Below, piece after piece: positions 1 through 8,778 of a DNA stretch of 64,000 nucleotides. The position numbers and the translations under genes are program-made. Position 1 is the first letter of the stretch; every line of letters starts with the position of its first letter. Origin of the DNA: Emticicia sp. C21 (GTDB taxonomy: Bacteria; Bacteroidota; Bacteroidia; Cytophagales; Spirosomataceae); assembly GCF_003418935.1 (NCBI RefSeq), contig NZ_QVMT01000007.1, positions 222,204-286,203 on the forward strand, read 5' to 3'. The notes beneath the pieces were generated by a model. That model saw nothing but the letters and a program-made list of their open reading frames with translations, was not told the origin of the DNA and made no database searches.

Positions 1-448
1 GTTATAATATAATGAAATTACACCTGGTGAAATCCACAAAGTATCTCCTAAAGCCTCATAGGTGTAAACCATATTGGGAGCATCAGGCATTTCTTTTCTG
101 GCCTGCTCTACAGCAACAAAGAATGCCTTTGAAGCTTCTGATAAATTACCGGCTGTTTTATTATTACCTTCAGGGTCTGCTACTCCGGAGAGTCCTTTGA
201 GTGGCAAGGCTGCCATAAAAGCATTAATTTTACTAATAATAGAATCATTTCCTCCAGTAAGTTTAGGATACCTGATATCTAAAGTAGAGATTAACGTATC
301 ACCGCCTGAAGTATAATACGGTGCACTCTCTTGTTTGAAACTCACACTATCAACCGCAATTGGGGCAGTAGTGGTTGTAGATTCCTTCCCGGATTGGCAG
401 GCTGAAATGCCCCCTACTAAAACCATTAAGTAGATTATTTTTTTCATT
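1..448 (-). CDS. Lipoprotein, possible DUF3298/RsiV-like domain (C-terminus cut off by window edge)
   Basis: The ATG lies at 448-446 on the minus strand and the frame stays open to base 1, giving 149 visible codons without a stop. The N-terminus is a lipoprotein signal peptide (MKKIIYLMVLVGGISAC, lipobox ISAC, Cys17), so the protein should be anchored in a membrane facing the periplasm. After a Thr-rich linker comes a segment with the pattern of paired extracellular beta domains (LDIRYPKLTGGNDSIISKIN), which reminds me of the DUF4163/DUF3298 proteins related to RsiV and PdaC. That match is by eye and weak. A TATATTTG -7 box lies about 20 bp upstream of the start. The catalytic or binding part is probably outside the window. 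Confidence 0.7.
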
Positions 449-467
449 TATCAGGAGTTTGTTTGCC

Positions 468-475
468 AAATATAA
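468..475 (-). promoter_or_regulatory. Bacteroidota -7 promoter box
   Basis: Reading the minus strand gives TATATTTG, matching the TAnnTTTG consensus, 20 bp before the ATG of the lipoprotein gene. No TTG was found at the expected -33 distance, so this is a partial match. Confidence 0.4.
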
Positions 476-547
476 AGGTTTCTTTAATCTTGAGAACGGA
501 ATATAAAACAAAATGCTGAAATTTGAGGGCTCAAAAAGCCATCAGGC

Positions 548-1825
548 ATGGCGCGTATAAACAAATACCACGGAATGAAAATCTTTCAAAGACTAAGCGA
601 TAACTCTTTACCTATACAGTGGCATCATTTTTTGTTTTATATTCTATTAGTAGCTGTTATCCCTCACACAGGTTTTTGGTTTGATTTAAACAACGACTGG
701 CCTCGTTGGTCTTATTACGCCTTTGAGCATGGTTTAAGTCAAATATATAATTCTGATACCAACTATATGCCCTTTTACCTGCATGGACTCTATTGGTTCG
801 GTAAAATGCAAGGCAGCAAAGAGTTGATTTATGGCAATAGTTATCAGCTTAAATACTTCTTTCTATTATTTGATTTTGGCTGTGCCTTATCTCTGGCCTG
901 GGCATTAAGAAAATACTATTCAGTTAAATTTATTGAGTATCTTTTATTATTCAATCTGGGTTATCTCTATTGTACAATTATCTGGGGGCAGTTAGATAGC
1001 GTACCTACGACTATGGTTGTTTTAGGGATTATCTGCCTTTATGAACGAAAAATGCTTTGGGCGGCATTCTTTTGTACACTCTCTATCTATGTAAAGCTAC
1101 AGGCCATCATATTTGTGCCGTTTTTTGTGATCTTATTGGTTTATCAATTCTCACAAAAATTTGATAAATGGCTTTTAGCAAAAATGTTAGGTATTTCTTT
1201 GCTTACCCAACTCTGGTTATTAAGTCCGTTTATAGTGGGAGGTACATTCTGGAATTTCGTTAAGGTAGTGAGAGAATCAGTGGGCTTTTTCCCTAGAGTA
1301 TCCTGGAATGCCTATAATTTATGGTATCTCCTGATTAAAGAAGACCCTACTTTATTAAATGATACACTAACTTTTGCAGGCTTAACCTACAAAAAATGGG
1401 GATTTTTCCTATTTTTTGGCTCATCTGCCTTAGTATTTATACCGCTTTTATTCCGAACGTATATTTTAGTAAGATTCAAAAAATTGGCTGATAGGGATTA
1501 TTACGCTTTGGTATGGCTTACTGCTGCCACTATAGCCACCTTATTCTTTTTTGTGAATACCCAGATGCACGAGAGGTACTCCTACCCTGCCATTGCTTTG
1601 TATTTTGCTTATGCACTGATGACTGGGCAATATTCACTATTTGCTATGATTTCGGTAGCACATTTAGCCAACGTAGATGGAATGAATAAATATTTTGGAC
1701 TGAATCCGTTCAAACCGGAATACACAGCTCTCCTATTTGGTTTGATTCTGCTCATTTCTTTTATCAAACTATTTAACTGGACAAAGAGTATCCGACTGGC
1801 ACATAACAAGCAAGCTAATATATAA
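548..1825 (+). CDS. GT-C fold membrane glycosyltransferase (ALG6/PIG-M-like)
   Basis: This 425-aa protein is built almost entirely of hydrophobic helices, roughly ten or more. The first loop after helix 1 has acidic residues (FDLNNDW, D46 and D50), as in lipid-phosphate-sugar dependent GT-C enzymes. A WGQLDS motif follows around residue 150, and MHERY lies near residue 340. The WGQ-D and MHER motifs are typical of ALG6/ALG8 and mannosyltransferase-type enzymes that move a sugar from a polyprenyl-phosphate donor on the outer face of the inner membrane. Acceptor and sugar cannot be told. A second ATG at 575 is possible. It stands alone, with no glycan cluster around it in the window. Confidence 0.75.
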   Translation: MARINKYHGMKIFQRLSDNSLPIQWHHFLFYILLVAVIPHTGFWFDLNNDWPRWSYYAFEHGLSQIYNSDTNYMPFYLHGLYWFGKMQGSKELIYGNSYQLKYFFLLFDFGCALSLAWALRKYYSVKFIEYLLLFNLGYLYCTIIWGQLDSVPTTMVVLGIICLYERKMLWAAFFCTLSIYVKLQAIIFVPFFVILLVYQFSQKFDKWLLAKMLGISLLTQLWLLSPFIVGGTFWNFVKVVRESVGFFPRVSWNAYNLWYLLIKEDPTLLNDTLTFAGLTYKKWGFFLFFGSSALVFIPLLFRTYILVRFKKLADRDYYALVWLTAATIATLFFFVNTQMHERYSYPAIALYFAYALMTGQYSLFAMISVAHLANVDGMNKYFGLNPFKPEYTALLFGLILLISFIKLFNWTKSIRLAHNKQANI

Positions 1826-2014
1826 GTTTACTATTATTTGAGTAAATTTTGTAATATTGATTGTCAAATTAATAAACTTTTATGCTTTGGCTTTCAAAAA
1901 AACAACTAAAGAATATCGAATATTCAAAATATATAATCTAGTCAATTAATACAAAATAACCTATTTATCCTATAAATTCTAATTTTACAAGTAAAACTAA
2001 AATTTCAGAAAAAA

Positions 2015-2455
2015 TTGAAAATCACAAATATTTCTACCCTTTTCCTTCTTGGAATTATCATACTTATGCTCAGTTCTTGTAACAAGCAAATAAACCCATT
2101 AACCTACACTAAGGGTCAATTGATTTTTGGGAGTGGTGGTGGATTTGCTAATCAGGTCAACGAATACAGGTTGCTGGAAAATAAGCGCCTCTTATTTAGA
2201 AAGAATAACGATACGATCTTTACCGATTTAGGTAAACAAAAAGGGAAAACTGTCAAAAAGCTTTTAAAAGAATCAGAAGCTCTGTTTCAGGAGACATCTG
2301 GCATCAACGAACCCGGTAACATGTATTATTTTGTACGATTGCAGAAAGATCAACAGACCCAATCGGCAGTCTGGGGAAGACCCAATACTCAAGTACCTGA
2401 AAAAGCCAAAGAATTGCACAAAGAGTTAATGAATTTAGTGCCTGCAACAAAGTAA
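2015..2455 (+). CDS. Small lipoprotein of unknown function
   Basis: This 146-aa protein begins with a lipoprotein signal (MKITNISTLFLLGIIILMLSSC, Cys22). The only start that keeps the signal peptide is TTG at 2015; the next in-frame ATG would cut it in half. The mature part is basic, with a Gly-rich stretch (FGSGGGFANQ) and a lysine-rich helix (KQKGKTVKKLLKESEALF). I recognise no family. It is flanked by about 190 bp and 308 bp of non-coding DNA and seems to be transcribed alone. Confidence 0.65.
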   Translation: MKITNISTLFLLGIIILMLSSCNKQINPLTYTKGQLIFGSGGGFANQVNEYRLLENKRLLFRKNNDTIFTDLGKQKGKTVKKLLKESEALFQETSGINEPGNMYYFVRLQKDQQTQSAVWGRPNTQVPEKAKELHKELMNLVPATK

Positions 2456-2763
2456 GAATAAGCTTTCTCAAGTAATTTTATTGAGTAAAAGAGAAATTCC
2501 AGTAAGGTTTTAGGATTGCAACCGCGGAATTGAGTTTGTCTATTCCGCAGGAAATAAGTGTTGATATATATATGAAATACTCCGAAATCTTATTTAGCCT
2601 TATAAAGAAACTCTGCGCTTAATCCATCAAGTAGCAGTTAAAAACTATTTCTCACCGGAAATAAATCCTCACTTCATCCCTAAATATCTTCACCTCATGC
2701 ATGAGGCTATTTTCAAATTTTCATTAGCAGATAATTTTGACCAAAAATCAAAAACAAAAAGCT
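2456..2763. other. Intergenic region with one hairpin and a -7 box
   Basis: No gene is seen. A 7-bp perfect inverted repeat (GCGGAAT at 2524-2530, ATTCCGC at 2542-2548) has no T-tract after it, so it is not a standard terminator. TAATTTTG at 2732-2739 fits the -7 consensus and lies 25 bp before the ATG at 2764. This argues against a TTG start at 2737, which would overlap the promoter. Confidence 0.45.
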
Positions 2764-5700
2764 ATGAAAGCACTTTTAATAATCGTTTTTTCTCTTTTCA
2801 TATCTGCTGGCTTCGCTCAGACTTCTCTTTTAACAGAAATCAAATCATCAACACAAAGTTCTTATCCACGCTATGGAGTAGATGTAAATGGAACTTATTA
2901 TTTTGTGGCAGGTATGGCCAATTCACCTGATTATGGTTTTTGGAAATCAGACGGAACACCCGGAGGCACCACTAAAATCATTACTACAACCGGAACCCGA
3001 CCTCAGGCCAACATCCGGACAAAAGAAAATATTATCCCTTTTGGTAATAAGGCTCTTTTAATAGCCTCTGATTATTATAATAACTTAAACTTTGAGTTAT
3101 GGATAACAGACGGAACACCCGCAGGTACTTTTCTGCTAAAAGATATTAATACTCCCGGTAGAGCATCTGATATTAAGAATGTCAAAGTCGTTTCTGGCAA
3201 GGGAGCACTTAAAGCCTTTTTCAGTGCCAACAACGGAACATTGGGCGAAGAGCTCTGGGTAACTGACGGCACGCCTGACGGGACTAAACTAGTGAAAGAT
3301 ATTTATCCCGGAAGCAACAGTTCATTACCATCAGATTTTGTGCAATTACAGGATAAAGTGCTTTTCTCAGCCACTGAACCAACACATGGTCGTGAACTTT
3401 GGATAACTGATGGCACTGAAGCAGGAACCGAATTAGTAAAAGATATTTATCCCGGAAGCAACAGTTCATTTGTCAACAACAGTAAAATAGTAGTCAATGA
3501 TAATACTGCTTTCGTTAATTTAAAAGATGGTACATTAGTCAACACTACAATATTAGTACGCACAGCAGGCACATTTAATACTACTTTTTCAATCGGAAGC
3601 AGTTTTGCAAATCCAGACAATCTAACGCTCTTTAATGGGAAAGTATATTTTACAACAAGTCCTTCAAGTGGAGGAAATCTTTATTATATAGATAATAATT
3701 CTATACCGGTTACTATAGCCAACGATTTTACTTATTATAGCTGGAGAGCCGAAAACCTTACGGTTTCTAACGATAAATTATTTCTTTTAATTAATAACTC
3801 TGGCGGACAAACAAATTTAGGAGTGATTGAATCGTCTGTAGATTCAGAAATTGCACATCTGATACAAGTAACCGGGGCAAATATTGATCCCTTTCCCACT
3901 AATCCTGAGAAAAGAAAACTGATACCTACATCTAACGGAAATATTTATTTCTTTACCGGGCAAACATCGCCAGGATACAGACTCTGGTTTTCTAATGGAA
4001 CACAGCAGGGAACTACGAATATTCTGAATTTATGGTTTGGAAATTATTCCTACGTCAGAACCTTTAATAATAAATTGTTTTTTATTACGAATGATATTGA
4101 GGGGAAAAATCAATGCTATGTAACGGATAATGGCAGTGATGCAGTATTGGTAAAAAACCTTACTCCCGATCTGAACATTGATAACGTTTATCCCCTGGTA
4201 CAATCCGGTGATTGGTTTTATTTTTCTGCTTATAATCCTGCTACAGGCTACGAGCTTTATAAATCAAACGGTATAACGAATACCTTTGTAAAGGATATTG
4301 ATGTCACCTATAAAAGTAATGATTACAATTTTTCTAAAACGGTTAGTAACTCAAACGGTTTATTTTTCTTAGCTGATGATGGTAAAAATGGTTTGGAACT
4401 TTGGAAAACCAATGGCAAACAAGTGGGTACTAGCTTGTTTTCAGATTTGAACTCCTACCCAATGCCGGAGACAACTATAGCCCAAGAAGATGCCTTTGAT
4501 TATTATAGCAATTCTTCAAAATTCTGGGATTTATATGAATTTAATGACCAGATATATATCATGACTTATAAAGGAATATGGATAACCAATGGAATATATC
4601 CGCCTATACAACTCTATGAAGGCCCAAGGCTTAGTCAGTTAGGTTATTCCAATAAATTTGAAGCAGCTAATGGTCTGGTTTATTTCAATGTGGTTAATGA
4701 ATTATGGCAAACCGCTGGAAGCCCTGAAAGCACTACAAAAGTGGGAGTAGTTGATAATACCCGCCCTAATGATTCTTACTATATAAGAGGATTAAGAGCC
4801 ATAAATCATAAGCTGTATTTTATAGGATATTCGACTATGTATGGCGATGAAGTATATAAATATGATGGAGGGAATATATCGCTGGTGAAAGATGCGATAC
4901 CCGGGCAAAATATGTATATATTTAGCTCAGAAACAGAGGTTGTAGGCAATAGCTTTTATTATACCAAATTTAGTTCGGCTGAAGGGTGTCAATTGTATGT
5001 AACTGATGGCACTGAAGCTAATACAAGACTTCTACATTCATTTGGAACTGCCGGATCTTGTCCGAGCTACCTTACTAATTTTAAAGATTCGCTTCTGGTT
5101 TTTCAGGCCTATGATAGTGAAAATGGATCTGAACTCTGGAAGTCCGATGGAACAGTAGCCGGCACTAAACTTGTAAAAGATATTTATCCGGGTACAGGTT
5201 CAGGCTCACCTATAAATTACGCGAATAAGATTAAATATGCAGTATTTGAAGACGACGTCTATTTCCTTGCTTCTACACCAGCCAATGGCAGGCAATTATT
5301 TAAATCTGATTTGACCCCAGAGGGCACCATACCTCTTTCTGACATTACTAATATATATGCCTACGCTGCCAGAGGAGGTGTGTATTTTGCTGATGGAGGT
5401 TCGGATTCAGAACCAGTAAAAATTGAGTCTACTTCTGCATCTAAAAGGTTGTTGGCTAATATTGTACCTAACGGGCATTCACTTCCACAATATTTTGTAG
5501 GGCACAATGGCCTTATATTTACGAGAATAGCTCTCCCAAACGGCACGCATCAGATTCATGTTTTCAAAGACTGTAAAAATAATGCTATATTGGCTGGGGA
5601 TATTAATTATCTATACACTCAAGCTTATGATACTATTAAGAGTAGCAATACCATTACAGCTGATAAGTCTTATAAATTAATTGCAGGCAAATCTATTGAG

Positions 5701-5784
5701 TTAACATCCGGTTTTGTAGCTGATAGTAATTCGATTTTTGAAGCTAAAATAGAAGCCTGTGTGCATAGCACAACTGATAATTAG
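2764..5784 (+). CDS. Large secreted ELWxxDGT-repeat protein with C-terminal coathanger-type module
   Basis: About 1006 aa. I chose ATG 2764 because it starts a clean signal peptide (MKALLIIVFSLFISAGFAQ). The body is a chain of short repeats with the pattern ELWxTDGTxxGTxLVKDIxPG, clear at residues ~90-250 and again at ~790-860, with degenerate copies between. Such ELWxxDGT repeats likely form beta-propeller blades and occur in large exported proteins of Bacteroidota and myxobacteria; function is unknown. The last ~50 residues (AGKSIELTSGFVADSNSIF...C) match the cysteine-ended C-terminal module also seen in the proteins at 24435 and 37169, probably for surface export or attachment. A 19-bp perfect terminator hairpin follows. 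Confidence 0.8.
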   Translation: MKALLIIVFSLFISAGFAQTSLLTEIKSSTQSSYPRYGVDVNGTYYFVAGMANSPDYGFWKSDGTPGGTTKIITTTGTRPQANIRTKENIIPFGNKALLIASDYYNNLNFELWITDGTPAGTFLLKDINTPGRASDIKNVKVVSGKGALKAFFSANNGTLGEELWVTDGTPDGTKLVKDIYPGSNSSLPSDFVQLQDKVLFSATEPTHGRELWITDGTEAGTELVKDIYPGSNSSFVNNSKIVVNDNTAFVNLKDGTLVNTTILVRTAGTFNTTFSIGSSFANPDNLTLFNGKVYFTTSPSSGGNLYYIDNNSIPVTIANDFTYYSWRAENLTVSNDKLFLLINNSGGQTNLGVIESSVDSEIAHLIQVTGANIDPFPTNPEKRKLIPTSNGNIYFFTGQTSPGYRLWFSNGTQQGTTNILNLWFGNYSYVRTFNNKLFFITNDIEGKNQCYVTDNGSDAVLVKNLTPDLNIDNVYPLVQSGDWFYFSAYNPATGYELYKSNGITNTFVKDIDVTYKSNDYNFSKTVSNSNGLFFLADDGKNGLELWKTNGKQVGTSLFSDLNSYPMPETTIAQEDAFDYYSNSSKFWDLYEFNDQIYIMTYKGIWITNGIYPPIQLYEGPRLSQLGYSNKFEAANGLVYFNVVNELWQTAGSPESTTKVGVVDNTRPNDSYYIRGLRAINHKLYFIGYSTMYGDEVYKYDGGNISLVKDAIPGQNMYIFSSETEVVGNSFYYTKFSSAEGCQLYVTDGTEANTRLLHSFGTAGSCPSYLTNFKDSLLVFQAYDSENGSELWKSDGTVAGTKLVKDIYPGTGSGSPINYANKIKYAVFEDDVYFLASTPANGRQLFKSDLTPEGTIPLSDITNIYAYAARGGVYFADGGSDSEPVKIESTSASKRLLANIVPNGHSLPQYFVGHNGLIFTRIALPNGTHQIHVFKDCKNNAILAGDINYLYTQAYDTIKSSNTITADKSYKLIAGKSIELTSGFVADSNSIFEAKIEACVHSTTDN

Positions 5785-5812
5785 GCCTTCAAAAAAGCAA
5801 ATATAAGCTGAG

Positions 5813-5858
5813 AAAGCTAATAGGTATGAATAACCATTCATACCTATTAGCTTTTAAA
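5813..5858. terminator. Strong intrinsic terminator, 19-bp perfect stem
   Basis: The arms at 5813-5831 and 5836-5854 are perfectly complementary around a 4-nt AACC loop, and the + strand continues with T residues. It ends the ELWxxDGT gene. The stem starts and ends A/T-rich (AAAGCTAATAGG...), so it may also serve the convergent gene at 5910. Confidence 0.85.
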
Positions 5859-5909
5859 CCATATAAATAAAGCTAAATTTTCCCATGCGCTAGAATCTTC
5901 CACTAATAC

Positions 5910-6476
5910 TTATTTAATTGGCTCATAATGTAGGATTATAACACCATTTTCCATCACTTGCGAACTTATAAGCCCAAATTTCTTTAATTCCAGATTATCT
6001 TCAAATAGTTTCAATCCACCACCTACAACAACAGGAACTACCATCAACCGCAACTCATCGACAAGGTCGTGATGAAGCAGAGATTTAACGAGTGTAGCAC
6101 TTCCATAGACAAGAATATTACCTCCATCGGTCTTCTTTAAATTAGCCACTTCTTTATCTACATCCCTAAAAATATAGCTATTATTCCACTCTGCTTTTTG
6201 CAGACTGGTAGATACAACATATTTCGGATACTGATTCATGCTACCGCCGAACACATTGCCAGTTTGGGTTGGCCAGTAATTGGCAAACTGTTCATACGTA
6301 TTTTTGCCCAATAGTAAGGCATCTACACTTAAAAGCTCATCCATTTTATACTTTCCTCCCTCCGATGATCTATAATGAGCCTGCCAACCACCATGAGGAT
6401 GAGGAGTTTCATTACCACCAGGTGCTTCAATCACACCATCTAGTGTGATAAATTCGGTAACAATTATTTTTCGCAT
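5910..6476 (-). CDS. RibD C-terminal/dihydrofolate reductase-like protein
   Basis: This 188-aa soluble protein has the features of the YyaP/YwjB-type DHFR-fold family: an opening strand TEFITLDGVIEAPGG, the nucleotide-site segment LLLGKNTYEQFANYWP, a central KYVVSTSL strand, then ILVYGSATLVKSLL and ELRLMVVPVVVGGG toward the C-terminus. It should bind NADPH and reduce a small substrate, which is unknown; family members are rarely characterised. It is complete and close to family length. It is separate from riboflavin genes, so a role in riboflavin synthesis is unlikely. Confidence 0.85.
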   Translation of the reverse strand: MRKIIVTEFITLDGVIEAPGGNETPHPHGGWQAHYRSSEGGKYKMDELLSVDALLLGKNTYEQFANYWPTQTGNVFGGSMNQYPKYVVSTSLQKAEWNNSYIFRDVDKEVANLKKTDGGNILVYGSATLVKSLLHHDLVDELRLMVVPVVVGGGLKLFEDNLELKKFGLISSQVMENGVIILHYEPIK

Positions 6477-6580
6477 GGTCTTTTCTTGTAAAGTTAGGTA
6501 AACTCAATTAATCATGAGAGGGGCGAAAGCGACATTCGTTAGGGGTAAATACGCCCAATCTATTATAAATCTGAAATTAT

Positions 6581-6617
6581 GAAAAAAAGCCGTCTCAAAA
6601 ACAATCTGAGACGGCTT
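6581..6617 (-). terminator. Intrinsic terminator of first cupin gene
   Basis: A 12-bp perfect inverted repeat (6586-6597 and 6606-6617, core GCCGTCTCA/TGAGACGGC) is followed on the minus strand by a run of T. It lies 67 bp after the stop of the gene at 6685-7218. Confidence 0.85.
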
Positions 6618-6684
6618 TGGTTGAATTATCTGATAAATTTGCAGAATGAACCGAGAGATGGTTGCTTCCAATTCGATCCACATT

Positions 6685-7218
6685 TTAACTTTGTGTACAA
6701 TACTTTTTCACTAAAGCTTTCTCATAGCTTTTCGATAAATAAGCAATACATTTCCACACAGGCTCGAAAATAGAAAGCGCTCCTGGTATACTCACCTCAC
6801 TAATTGAAAGAATTATTGATAGGTTTCTTATCAGATTCTTTTTAAAGATTCTATCTGCATTCAGGCCAAATCCAATCATAATTGACATTTCAAAACCACC
6901 ATGGCCAGGTGCAGTCTTAGACCTGAATCTTATAGCCTCTTTACCTGGATTAAAAAAACAATGGGGCATTTTAGGAGATAATGTAAATGATTCTCCGGGC
7001 TTCAAAATTCGAATTTCTTTCTTTTTCCCAACTTTTAAGCCCAACTCTCCCTCAATAGCCGTAAAAGTCTCTGAATACGTGTTATGGCAGTGAAGCTGGT
7101 TCTTCCCTCCTGCTTGTAAAACATTTTCAATGATTGTCACTTTTTCATCAGATTCGCAGGCAAATTGTATGAATGTTACTTCATTCTGCATTGCTGGATT
7201 ATTAAATTTCCTTTTCAT
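6685..7218 (-). CDS. Cupin-domain protein (paralogue 1)
   Basis: This 177-aa protein has both cupin motifs. Motif 1 is G(K)NQLHCHNTYSETFTAIEGE with the HxH and Glu metal ligands, and motif 2 is PGESFTLSPKMPHCFFNPG with the third His. One metal-binding beta-barrel is expected, followed by a C-terminal helical tail of about 70 residues ending in SYEKALVKKYC. It is clearly homologous along its whole length to the next gene, starting with the same MKRKF-NP. No substrate can be assigned. The gene has its own terminator, so the pair is transcribed separately or only partly together. Confidence 0.85.
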   Translation of the reverse strand: MKRKFNNPAMQNEVTFIQFACESDEKVTIIENVLQAGGKNQLHCHNTYSETFTAIEGELGLKVGKKKEIRILKPGESFTLSPKMPHCFFNPGKEAIRFRSKTAPGHGGFEMSIMIGFGLNADRIFKKNLIRNLSIILSISEVSIPGALSIFEPVWKCIAYLSKSYEKALVKKYCTQS

Positions 7219-7286
7219 GATTATAAATTTTTATTTTAATCTTTTGTAAATTTCAAACTTTTCAAGTCCGAAAATCTGTAAAAAAA

Positions 7287-7314
7287 GACCGCCTCAAATA
7301 AGCTTGAGACGGTT
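7287..7314 (-). terminator. Intrinsic terminator of second cupin gene
   Basis: An imperfect inverted repeat (ACCGCCTCAA near 7288-7297 and TTGAGACGGT at 7304-7313) is followed on the minus strand by TCTTTTTTT. The stem shares the GAGACGG core with the terminator at 6586-6617, suggesting gene and terminator were duplicated together. Confidence 0.8.
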
Positions 7315-7355
7315 TCCGATCATTATCATCTATTATTAACAAATAATGCCCCCTA

Positions 7356-7910
7356 TCACACTAATTCATCTACAGTCACTGTCTGCGCACAATACTTTTT
7401 CACCAATGCTTTTTCATAGTCTTTCGAGAAGTAAGCAATACATTTCAAAACAGGCTCGAAAATTGAAAACAATCCTGGCATATTCATATCACTAATAGTA
7501 AGAAGTACGGCCATATTTCTTAAAAGATTCTTTCTGAGAAGGCCATCTTCGCTTAGGCTATAACCAACCATTATTGCCTTTTCAAAGCCTTCATGTCCTG
7601 GAGCAATGGTCACTTTAAATCTGATTTGCTCTTTACCCGGATTAAAAAAGCAATGTAGCGTATTAGCTGGTACTGTAAATGATTCTCCAGGCTTTAAAAT
7701 CCTTATTTCTTTCTTCTTACCAATTTTTACACCTAATTCTCCTTCTATAGCCGTAAAAGTCTCTGAATAGGTCTTATGATAATGAAGCGGATTACCCCCA
7801 CCCACTTGTAAGACAATATCAATTTCAGTTAATCTCCCGCCGGTTTCACATGCAAATTTTGTAAATGTTGCTACATCCTGTATTTCAGGATTAATAAATT
7901 TTCTTTTCAT
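7356..7910 (-). CDS. Cupin-domain protein (paralogue 2)
   Basis: This 184-aa protein is nearly collinear with the gene at 6685. Cupin motif 1 is GGGNPLHYHKTYSETFTAIEGE (HxH and Glu present) and motif 2 is PGESFTVPANTLHCFFNPG. The C-terminal tail SIFEPVLKCIAYFSKDYEKALVKKYC is shared almost word for word with paralogue 1 and is not part of the usual minimal cupin, so both are two-part proteins. Function is unknown; sugar- or small-acid-binding cupins are possible. The two genes are a tandem duplication that has diverged moderately. Confidence 0.85.
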   Translation of the reverse strand: MKRKFINPEIQDVATFTKFACETGGRLTEIDIVLQVGGGNPLHYHKTYSETFTAIEGELGVKIGKKKEIRILKPGESFTVPANTLHCFFNPGKEQIRFKVTIAPGHEGFEKAIMVGYSLSEDGLLRKNLLRNMAVLLTISDMNMPGLFSIFEPVLKCIAYFSKDYEKALVKKYCAQTVTVDELV

Positions 7911-8291
7911 GGTTTCTTGATTTTTGTGTTAATATTTTACCCAAAATTCAAGGTTGTTTATCGATAAAAAGAGCCCTTTCAGTCTAATCAGCATAAGACA
8001 TGAATGGATTGAGGAACATGCCGCTGAATTGTCCTTAAGTACTTCAAGCTACTCACTACCAATCAATTAAACTTCAAACAGATTTTTCTTTGAAAGTATT
8101 TTCAATAAAACTCATACACAAATTCTTCTAATCGCGGCCTATTGACTCGATGCGAAAAGTTGGAGCTACAAATACTACAGTTGATACAACCAAAGTGCCA
8201 ATCCAACCGGAATGGATAGTCTGATCATGAAAAAAGGCTGAATTTTGAATCAGAAAAACAAATAAACCAGTCATTTAAACTGATAAAAAAA
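7911..8291. other. Intergenic region between divergent genes
   Basis: About 380 bp between the cupin gene (minus) and the small lipoprotein gene (plus). I see no ORF with coding character, no RNA gene and no strong hairpin. It presumably carries the two promoters, but no clear TAnnTTTG/TTG pair was found. Confidence 0.4.
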
Positions 8292-8561
8292 ATGAAAAAG
8301 CTATTAATGTCTATTACCATTGCCGCAACTATGTTTTCCTGTAGTAAGTTAAAAGAAGACCCTTCACCAGTAGCTTTAAGTTGCTATGAAAGAACAACAA
8401 AAGATTATCTGGCAGCCTACGAAAGATTTGCACAGGATCCCGGTAACGTGAGCAAATGTAGAGAGATGGTAAATGCAGCGCGTAAAGTAGTCGATTGCCC
8501 GGGAATCTCTGCAGAAGAACGAAGAAATTTTGAAGAGGCTGCCAAGAATGCCTGTCAATAA
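8292..8561 (+). CDS. Small cysteine-containing lipoprotein
   Basis: This 89-aa protein starts with a lipoprotein signal (MKKLLMSITIAATMFSC, Cys17). The mature part is only about 70 residues and mostly helical (KDYLAAYERFAQDPGNVSKCREMVNAARKV), with four further Cys residues (in LSCYE, SKCRE, VDCPG and NACQ) that could form two disulphides. It resembles other short, highly charged Bacteroidota lipoproteins that I cannot name. The ATG at 8292 follows a run of A. Nothing in the neighbourhood suggests a role. Confidence 0.65.
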   Translation: MKKLLMSITIAATMFSCSKLKEDPSPVALSCYERTTKDYLAAYERFAQDPGNVSKCREMVNAARKVVDCPGISAEERRNFEEAAKNACQ

Positions 8562-8759
8562 ATAAGTATTATATAGGCTTAGCTTATAGATTCAGAGAAA
8601 CGAGAACTTTTGGTTTATGTTTCTCTGAATCATTTTTCTATCTATTACAATTCATACAGGTTTTTCCTCAATTCATACACATTTTTTCTGATGCCATCTT
8701 AGCTAAGAGTCTGATTTTCAGCTCAATTATTTAATTTTCCGATGAAAAGGAATAATTGT

Positions 8760-8767
8760 TAATTTTG
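8760..8767 (+). promoter_or_regulatory. Candidate -7 box just before the propeller sensor gene
   Basis: TAATTTTG matches the Bacteroidota -7 consensus, 11 bp before the TTG start at 8779. If used, the transcript would have only about a 5-nt leader. No -33 TTG is present at the right distance. Confidence 0.35.
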
Positions 8768-8778
8768 CTAAAAAGCAC

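Noticed and set aside
2732..2763. TTG start at 2737 for the ELWxxDGT protein
   Set aside because: It overlaps a -7 box and would put ten residues before a clean signal peptide; ATG at 2764 fits better.
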